Source: Candidatus Brennerbacteria bacterium RIFOXYC1_FULL_41_11 (GTDB lineage Bacteria > Patescibacteriota > Minisyncoccia > UBA6257 > Brennerbacteraceae). From it: a DNA stretch of 34,867 bases. The stretch lies in contig MHHX01000003.1 of NCBI GenBank assembly GCA_001817215.1, positions 1 through 34,867 on the forward strand, read 5' to 3'. Positions within the stretch are counted from its first letter, which is position 1. Every line of letters starts with the position of its first letter. Positions 29,628 through 34,867 of this stretch are shown piece after piece. The notes beneath the pieces were generated by a model. It was not told the origin of the DNA. It did no database searches and worked only from the letters and a program-made list of their open reading frames with translations. A program made the position numbers and the translations under genes.

Positions 29628-31451
29628 TTATTTTGTGGCCTTGAACACTTCAAAAAATACAGATGGTTCAAGATTTACTTTACCAAACTGCGAAAGGCGT
29701 TTCTTGCCTTCTTTTTGTTTTTTCCAGAGTTTCATTTTCCTGGTTCTATCCCCACCATTTTTACCAAAATTGCCAAGCTTCTTTTTTGAAGCAGGGATCG
29801 TCACCCTGGCAATGATTGTCGAACCAATAGCCGCCTGAAGCGGCACCGGAAAAACCTCGTGCGGCAAAATCTCTTTGAGCTTTTCAACCGTCAACTTACC
29901 CAAAGTATAAGATTTCTCTCTCGAAACGATTCTTGAAAAAGCATCCACTTTTTCATTATTGACCAGAACATCAAGTCTCACCAACTCTCCTTTCTGCCAA
30001 TCGGAAATCTCGTAACTCAAAGAAGCATAGCCCTGGGAAACGCTTTTCAACTTATCGTAAAAATCAACAATAATCTCTGACAGTGGCGCAACAAAGTTAA
30101 TCAAAATGCTTGTTTCCGAGATATTTGAAATATCTCCGGCAACACCCCGACTCAACTGAACCAAATTCAGAATCCCCGAAAGATGAGAATTCGGAGTAAT
30201 AATCTCGCCCAGAACCCAAGGTTCTTGCAGCTCGATCAGTTTGTCTGCAGGCGGCAAGTCGCTCGGTGAAAAAACATTTTTCAATCCCCCATCATCCAAC
30301 ACCGCTTTATACAAAACAGTTGGGATTGTCACAACGGGATCAAGCTGATATTCACGCTTCAGGCGCTCCCTTACAACCTCAAGATGCAAGGTGCCTAAAA
30401 GACCGAGACGAAAACCCTGACCCAAAACCTCTTGTTTCTCTTTTATAAAAAACAAAGACGCATCATTCAATTTCAGCTTTCCAAGCGCCAGTTCCAATAA
30501 ATCGAATTTACTGGCATCTTCCGGATAGAAATTAACAAAAACAACCGGCTGGGGCTCTTTGTATCCCGGCAAGGGTTTCACCGCTTCGGTTTTTAGATTT
30601 GAGTTTTGAGATTTAAGATTCAAAACAGTATCGCCGACTTTTACCAACCCCGGGTTTTTTATCCCAGTAGCCACGTAACCAATCTCACCAGCGCGCAAAA
30701 AACCTGTCGGTGTTAATTTGGGCTTAAAAATCCCAACTTCTAAAGCTTCGGCCTCCGTATCAGTAGCAAAGAATTTAATTCGATCGTTTTTGTCTACCCT
30801 GCCGTCAACCACCCTAAGATAAGCAATCGCTCCCTTATAAGCATCAAAAGCAGAATCAAAAACCAAGGCTCGCAGTTGTTTCAAATCATTTACCTCAGGA
30901 GCCGGAATCTTCTCAACAACCGCATCCAGCAACTCTTTAACGCCCTTGCCCGTTTTCGCGGAAACCTCCAAAACTTCTTCCGGAAGACAACCAACGAGCT
31001 CACTCATTTTTTTCTTCAGGTCAAACAAAAAATCTTTTGAGAAAGCAAGATCAACTTTATTTACTGCCGGAATGATTTTCAACCCCTGCTGTTGAACAAG
31101 GTGAAGGTTGGCCAAGGTCTGAGCCTGAATCCCCTGGGTCACATCAACCAATAAAATGGCACCCTCGACAGCCGCCAAAGATCTCGAAACCTCATAGGAA
31201 AAGTCGACGTGACCGGGAGTGTCAACCAAATTCAAAATGAGTTCTGATTCACCATGGCGATAAACCATCCGGACCGGTTGAAGCTTAATAGTTATTCCCC
31301 GTTCACGTTCAAGATCCATCTGATCGAGAAATTGATTGCGAAACTCTCTCTTTTCAACCGTCTCCGTTATCTCCAGCATCCGATCGGCTAGTGTACTCTT
31401 CCCATGATCAATGTGGGCCGTTATAACAAAATTTCTGATTTTAGATTCCAT
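29628..31451 (-). CDS. lepA: translation elongation factor 4 (LepA)
   Basis: A 607-aa translational GTPase that back-translocates or remodels stalled ribosomes. G1 is AHIDHGKSTLADRML at residues 12-26, then RERGITIK (switch I), DTPGHVDFSYEV (G3) and NKVDL (G4). The C-terminal LepA-specific domain ends KKRLSQFGKVNLEPSVF, with GGDRTRKMKLWKKQKEGKK. Length is normal (about 600). Its start overlaps the murJ stop by 11 nt. No SD. It is the standard EF4, distinguished from EF-G by this C-terminal domain. Confidence 0.97.
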   Translation of the reverse strand: MESKIRNFVITAHIDHGKSTLADRMLEITETVEKREFRNQFLDQMDLERERGITIKLQPVRMVYRHGESELILNLVDTPGHVDFSYEVSRSLAAVEGAILLVDVTQGIQAQTLANLHLVQQQGLKIIPAVNKVDLAFSKDFLFDLKKKMSELVGCLPEEVLEVSAKTGKGVKELLDAVVEKIPAPEVNDLKQLRALVFDSAFDAYKGAIAYLRVVDGRVDKNDRIKFFATDTEAEALEVGIFKPKLTPTGFLRAGEIGYVATGIKNPGLVKVGDTVLNLKSQNSNLKTEAVKPLPGYKEPQPVVFVNFYPEDASKFDLLELALGKLKLNDASLFFIKEKQEVLGQGFRLGLLGTLHLEVVRERLKREYQLDPVVTIPTVLYKAVLDDGGLKNVFSPSDLPPADKLIELQEPWVLGEIITPNSHLSGILNLVQLSRGVAGDISNISETSILINFVAPLSEIIVDFYDKLKSVSQGYASLSYEISDWQKGELVRLDVLVNNEKVDAFSRIVSREKSYTLGKLTVEKLKEILPHEVFPVPLQAAIGSTIIARVTIPASKKKLGNFGKNGGDRTRKMKLWKKQKEGKKRLSQFGKVNLEPSVFFEVFKATK

Positions 31452-33003
31452 CTTTAAAAACAGATTTAAGTTCGGGAAGCTTCAGATAACCGAAACGAAC
31501 ACCAAACACGAAAGCGACCACAACCAAAAATCCCTTGAGAAACAAAAGGCCGAATAGCCCGAAATTAAAAAATTGATAATCCAAAAGATTAAAGATTAAA
31601 ACCGGCAGGACACAAAGGCCACCAAAACGCAGCCCGAGGAACAAGTTCTTTTTCGAAAGGGGTAAAGTTAAAAATCCGATTCTCTTTTTGAAAAGAAAAT
31701 ACAAAAGCAAAGAATCTATCAAATAGCCGAGATTCAATCCAAACACCAAGCCGACAATGCCGAACGTTTTTGAAGCCAACCAGATCAGGGGAATCTGAAA
31801 AACTACGGCCGAAACAATTCTGATCAAAAATGGCGTTTTCGTGTCAGTCGCAGCAAAAAAAGCCCTAATCAAAAACATAGTAAATGCCTGAAACGGCAAA
31901 AATAAAACAAAAACCAAAAATACCAAGCCAGTCAACATCTGATCGGCAAAAGAAAAATTTCCGTAACCCAGAAACAAGCCGACAATCTCTTTTGAGAAAG
32001 CAGCAAAGGCCAACGTTATGGGAACAATGATAATCGCAATTCTTGAAAAGACCTCGTCAATACTATTAATGAAATCTTGTTTTCTCTCCGGCGATCCTTC
32101 TGTTTCATAATCAGCCCATTTCTGAGAAATAAAAGGGAAAGAAGCTGTGACTAAAGACATCACCACAACCGTGATCGGTAAAGACTGCAAGGAATCAGCC
32201 AGGTTATAAATCCCCAAAGAACCGACCGCCAAAAGAGAAGAAACTGAGGTGACCCAGAACAGGACAACGTTATTCATCAAGATCGTCATTGATCTAGGGA
32301 TCATCAGAAAAATAGTTTCTTTGAGGTACGGAACCGCGGTTTTATTGAAAAGAAACTTGAAACCAAGTGCTTTCAAACCAGGAATCTGGATCAGAAGGTG
32401 CAATAAGGCTCCAAAAACCACCCCCCAGGCAACTCCGGATATGCCCCAAAAATCTGAAAACCAAGCCACGCCTATAATAATCCCGACATTATAAAAAACC
32501 GGCGCCAAAGACGAAACAAAGAACTTTTTAAAACCCTGAAGAGTTATGGAAAATAAATTAGAAAGAGAGAGGAAAATCGGTTGGATCATCAATATTCTCA
32601 AAAGTGAGGATAACTTTTCAATATCCGAAAGAGAAAAACCAGGTGCAATCAATAAGGCTAATTTTTCGGAAAAAAAGAAAACTATCAAAGCAGATAGACC
32701 GAAAAATAAAATAAAAATAGAAAAGATTCTTGAGATCAACGACCAAACATCTTCCTTACCGTTTTTGATCGCTTTGGCAAAAACCGGCATAAAAGAACTG
32801 GATAAACTTGAGAAAACAAGAAGACCATAAAGGAAATCAGGAATCCGGAAAGCTGCAAAATAAATATCAAGGTCTCTTGAGGCACCGAACTTGGACGCCA
32901 AAAGCGTGTTCTTCAAAACTCCCAATAGACTGCCGACAATAGTAACCAAAGCCACCGTCAGGGCACCTTTCTCGATTGAAGTTTCTTTAGATTTCCAAAA
33001 CAT
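31441..33003 (-). CDS. murJ: lipid II flippase MurJ
   Basis: A 520-aa membrane protein of the MOP superfamily with about 13-14 helices. The N-terminus VALVTIVGSLLGVLKNTLLA is followed by KFGASRDLDIYFAAFRIPDF, the MurJ signature, and later VFVLFLPFQAFTMFLIRAFF, AATDTKTPFLI. It flips lipid II to the outer face of the cytoplasmic membrane. ATG 33003 is preferred to TTG 33024. It follows prfA by 23 nt and overlaps lepA. It is distinct from the Wzx at 8913, which lies in the glycan operon. Confidence 0.93.
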   Translation of the reverse strand: MFWKSKETSIEKGALTVALVTIVGSLLGVLKNTLLASKFGASRDLDIYFAAFRIPDFLYGLLVFSSLSSSFMPVFAKAIKNGKEDVWSLISRIFSIFILFFGLSALIVFFFSEKLALLIAPGFSLSDIEKLSSLLRILMIQPIFLSLSNLFSITLQGFKKFFVSSLAPVFYNVGIIIGVAWFSDFWGISGVAWGVVFGALLHLLIQIPGLKALGFKFLFNKTAVPYLKETIFLMIPRSMTILMNNVVLFWVTSVSSLLAVGSLGIYNLADSLQSLPITVVVMSLVTASFPFISQKWADYETEGSPERKQDFINSIDEVFSRIAIIIVPITLAFAAFSKEIVGLFLGYGNFSFADQMLTGLVFLVFVLFLPFQAFTMFLIRAFFAATDTKTPFLIRIVSAVVFQIPLIWLASKTFGIVGLVFGLNLGYLIDSLLLYFLFKKRIGFLTLPLSKKNLFLGLRFGGLCVLPVLIFNLLDYQFFNFGLFGLLFLKGFLVVVAFVFGVRFGYLKLPELKSVFKDGI

Positions 33004-33026
33004 AAAATGTGAGCCGTCTGCCAACT

Positions 33027-34088
33027 TTATCCAAGCTGCTTTGTCACTTCGTCATTAATAATTTCCAAGTCACCGGCCAGAATCCGAGAGATATTTTTCC
33101 AAGATTGGTTAATCCGATGATCTGTAATTCTATCTTGAGGAAAATTGTAAGTCCTGATCTTTTCCGAACGTTCGCCAGTACCAATCTGAGATCGACGCTC
33201 AGAAACACGTTCTTCCATTTGCTCTCGACGCTTAATATCAAGAAGCTTCGCTTTTAATATTCCCAGGGCCCTTTCTTTATTTTGATGCTGATATCTTTCA
33301 GACTGGCAAGAAACAACAATGCCAGACGGCGAATGCTTAATTCTAACGGCGGTTTCGACTTTGTTAACATTTTGCCCACCGGCGCTAGAAGATCTGAAAA
33401 AGACAATCTCCAAATCTTTTTCCGAGATCTCGAGTTTGACATCTTTCAAAACTGGCATCACAGCCACGGTCGCTGTTGAAGTGTGAATTCTTCCAGCCTT
33501 TTCTGTTTCTGGAATCCTCTGAACACGATGAACGCCACTTTCATATTTTAACAATGAAAAAACTCTTTTACCCTTTATTTCGCAAATCACCTCTTTATAG
33601 CCGCCAAGCTCATCCCTACTTTCGCTAATCATCTTGAATTCCCAATTATTTTTTTCAGTATACGCACGGTACATTTTAAAAAGATCAGCAGCAAACAAAG
33701 CCGCTTCGTCACCGCCGGTGCCAGCCCGAATCTCCAGTATTGCTTCTTTTATTCCTTCTTCGTCCTGCGCCTCCGGATCATCAAGTCGTTGTATTAAAAG
33801 ATTTAATCCCTTTTTAAGCTCCTCTGCCTTTGGAATCAATATCCCCGACTCTTCTTCGGCAAGATCAGCTAAAGCTTTGTCCAATGATTCTTGAATAATG
33901 ATCCTGTTCTGGCTGATGTTATTGGAAAGCTTTTCCAAATCATCGATTTTTTCCAAAATCACTGAAAGCCTTGAGAGTCTTTTTGAAGATTTAACATATA
34001 CCTCCTGATCGCGGATAAAATCAGGCCGGGAAACTTTTGCCAAAAGATCTTGATACTCTTCTCTGATTTTTTGGAATTCATTAAGCAT
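33027..34088 (-). CDS. prfA: peptide chain release factor 1
   Basis: A 353-aa class I release factor for UAA and UAG. The peptidyl-hydrolysis loop is SSSAGGQNVNKVETAV (GGQ at 237-239). The codon-recognition region is HRVQRIPETEKAGRIHTST, where the RF1 P-x-T motif is Pro-Glu-Thr (193-195). The RF2 SPF motif is absent. EIRAGTGGDEAALFAADLF is the standard domain 1-2 link. It is followed by murJ; no SD. Confidence 0.97.
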   Translation of the reverse strand: MLNEFQKIREEYQDLLAKVSRPDFIRDQEVYVKSSKRLSRLSVILEKIDDLEKLSNNISQNRIIIQESLDKALADLAEEESGILIPKAEELKKGLNLLIQRLDDPEAQDEEGIKEAILEIRAGTGGDEAALFAADLFKMYRAYTEKNNWEFKMISESRDELGGYKEVICEIKGKRVFSLLKYESGVHRVQRIPETEKAGRIHTSTATVAVMPVLKDVKLEISEKDLEIVFFRSSSAGGQNVNKVETAVRIKHSPSGIVVSCQSERYQHQNKERALGILKAKLLDIKRREQMEERVSERRSQIGTGERSEKIRTYNFPQDRITDHRINQSWKNISRILAGDLEIINDEVTKQLG

Positions 34089-34186
34089 CTTTTTATTAAA
34101 AAAATAAAACCCCGCAAGGCTTTCCTAAGTTTAATTTTCGAACCAACAAAAATCAAACAAGAAGAAAACCCGCCGGGGGAAAATCG

Positions 34187-34477
34187 TTATTTCTTTGTAT
34201 TATTTTTCTTTGCTTCTTTGACTCGGGTCTGATTTTTCTCTTTTTTCGTTATGGGTTTCAATGATTTCAGCTGTTTCGATCTCGCAACTTTTGCCTGATA
34301 CTTATCAACTCTACCGGCGGCATCAATTAATTTATCTTTGCCGGTAAAAAAAGGATGGCACTGAGAACAAACTTCAACTTCAATCATCGGTTTAGTAGCG
34401 CCAACCTCAAAAATAGCGCCGCAGGCACACTTAATCTTCGCATCTGAATAGTATTGAGGATGAATATCTTTTTTCAT
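34187..34477 (-). CDS. rpmE: 50S ribosomal protein L31
   Basis: A 96-aa L31. The zinc-ribbon cysteines are present (KCACGAIF and CSQCHPFFTGK), so this is the C+ form. MKKDIHPQYY is the usual start. A basic C-terminal extension (SLKPITKKEKNQTRVKEAKK) makes it longer than the usual 65-75 aa. It lies directly upstream of prfA, a common pairing. No SD. Confidence 0.95.
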   Translation of the reverse strand: MKKDIHPQYYSDAKIKCACGAIFEVGATKPMIEVEVCSQCHPFFTGKDKLIDAAGRVDKYQAKVARSKQLKSLKPITKKEKNQTRVKEAKKNNTKK

Positions 34478-34496
34478 AAAAACAACAAGAATACAT

Positions 34497-34867
34497 TCGA
34501 GAAGAAACTCGTAAGCCGGATTCTGTTTTTAAACAATCATTAGTCTAGGCCCTCAATTACTTTCGGGCTCAAGCGACTCCCCCAATGGAACGCATTGGAT
34601 ACGGTCTTGTACTCCGCAAGGATTTAGCCGTTTCACTCCTAGCGTCACCGCCAGGACTATACTTTCAAAAATTAGATCTCTATTTTCGAAAGATATTCCG
34701 AGATTCTTTCGAATCCGGACGTCTCTGCTCGCACCTCGTCCGCTACAACTGCACCCGTCTGCAACGCATGTGCGTAGCATTTCGGGTAGACAGATGTTGA
34801 CGGAGACGGGTATTACCCGCTACGTTTTTGACCCAGTTATTAGCTGAGAAATAGTATCCGGACTTTC
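34497..34867 (-). ncRNA. rnpB: RNase P RNA (5' part outside the window)
   Basis: On the minus strand GAAAGTCCGG lies at the window edge, which is the conserved core near the 5' end. GCTTGAGCCCGAAAGTAA and GGCCTAGACTAATGATTG follow near the 3' end, then ACAGAATCCGGCTTAC (34511-34526). These are hallmark bacterial RNase P RNA segments. The 3' end is set by the closing helix and is approximate. The first part of the gene is cut off at 34867. Confidence 0.92.

Noticed and set aside
34098-34185. Terminator between rpmE and prfA
   Set aside because: CCCC and GGGG runs and a T-tract are present, but no convincing compact stem could be drawn.
1-34867. CRISPR array, insertion sequence or prophage
   Set aside because: No spaced direct-repeat array, transposase, integrase or phage structural gene was found on either strand.

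Overview
The window looks like part of a small-genome bacterium of the Patescibacteria/CPR type, probably Parcubacteria-like. This is inferred, not proven. The evidence is moderate-to-low G+C, TGA used as an ordinary stop, compact minus-strand operons with 1-20 nt overlaps, a reduced dcw cluster, and almost no Shine-Dalgarno (SD) sequence in front of the conserved genes. Nearly all conserved genes lie on the minus strand. About ten small orphan genes sit between them on either strand.

Reading leftward from about 10.5 kb is an envelope glycan operon. It starts with tRNA-Thr(UGU), then a Wzx-type flippase, two class I methyltransferases, an alpha/alpha-toroid protein, an FkbM-like methyltransferase, a GT4, a methyltransferase, a GT4, a GT2, a GT4 and a last methyltransferase. 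Together they could assemble, methylate and export a surface polysaccharide. From 17.3 to 11.7 kb runs a dcw cluster: mraZ, rsmH, ftsL-like, ftsI, an unexpected C39-like cysteine peptidase homologue, and murF. An array of 10-nt MraZ-box repeats precedes mraZ and overlaps perfect DnaA-box sequences.

The middle (17.5-25.6 kb) holds ychF, a decayed NUDIX hydrolase, tRNA-Val(CAC) with a neighbouring tRNA-like fragment, a two-repeat 434-aa protein, rplJ-rplL with an L10-leader-like element, tRNA-Thr(CGU), and several orphan genes. The right part (25.6-34.9 kb) holds a PPOX-VOC-cytidine deaminase-HhH glycosylase-tgt operon led by tRNA-Gly(CCC), then ftsB-like, lepA, murJ, prfA, rpmE and the 3' part of rnpB.

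The most distinctive signal is a split in gene architecture. Housekeeping genes have no SD and sit in long operons. The orphan genes (mostly 75-110 codons, often richer in G+C) are mostly solitary cassettes with a recognisable promoter, a near-perfect SD such as AGGAGGCA, and a strong hairpin terminator. One encodes a six-cysteine peptide that resembles a modified-peptide precursor, and another runs through its own terminator without a stop codon. Other points worth checking are a perfect 38-bp palindrome, an 18-bp-arm inverted repeat inside the glycosylase gene, and competing palindromes beside the tRNA-like fragment.
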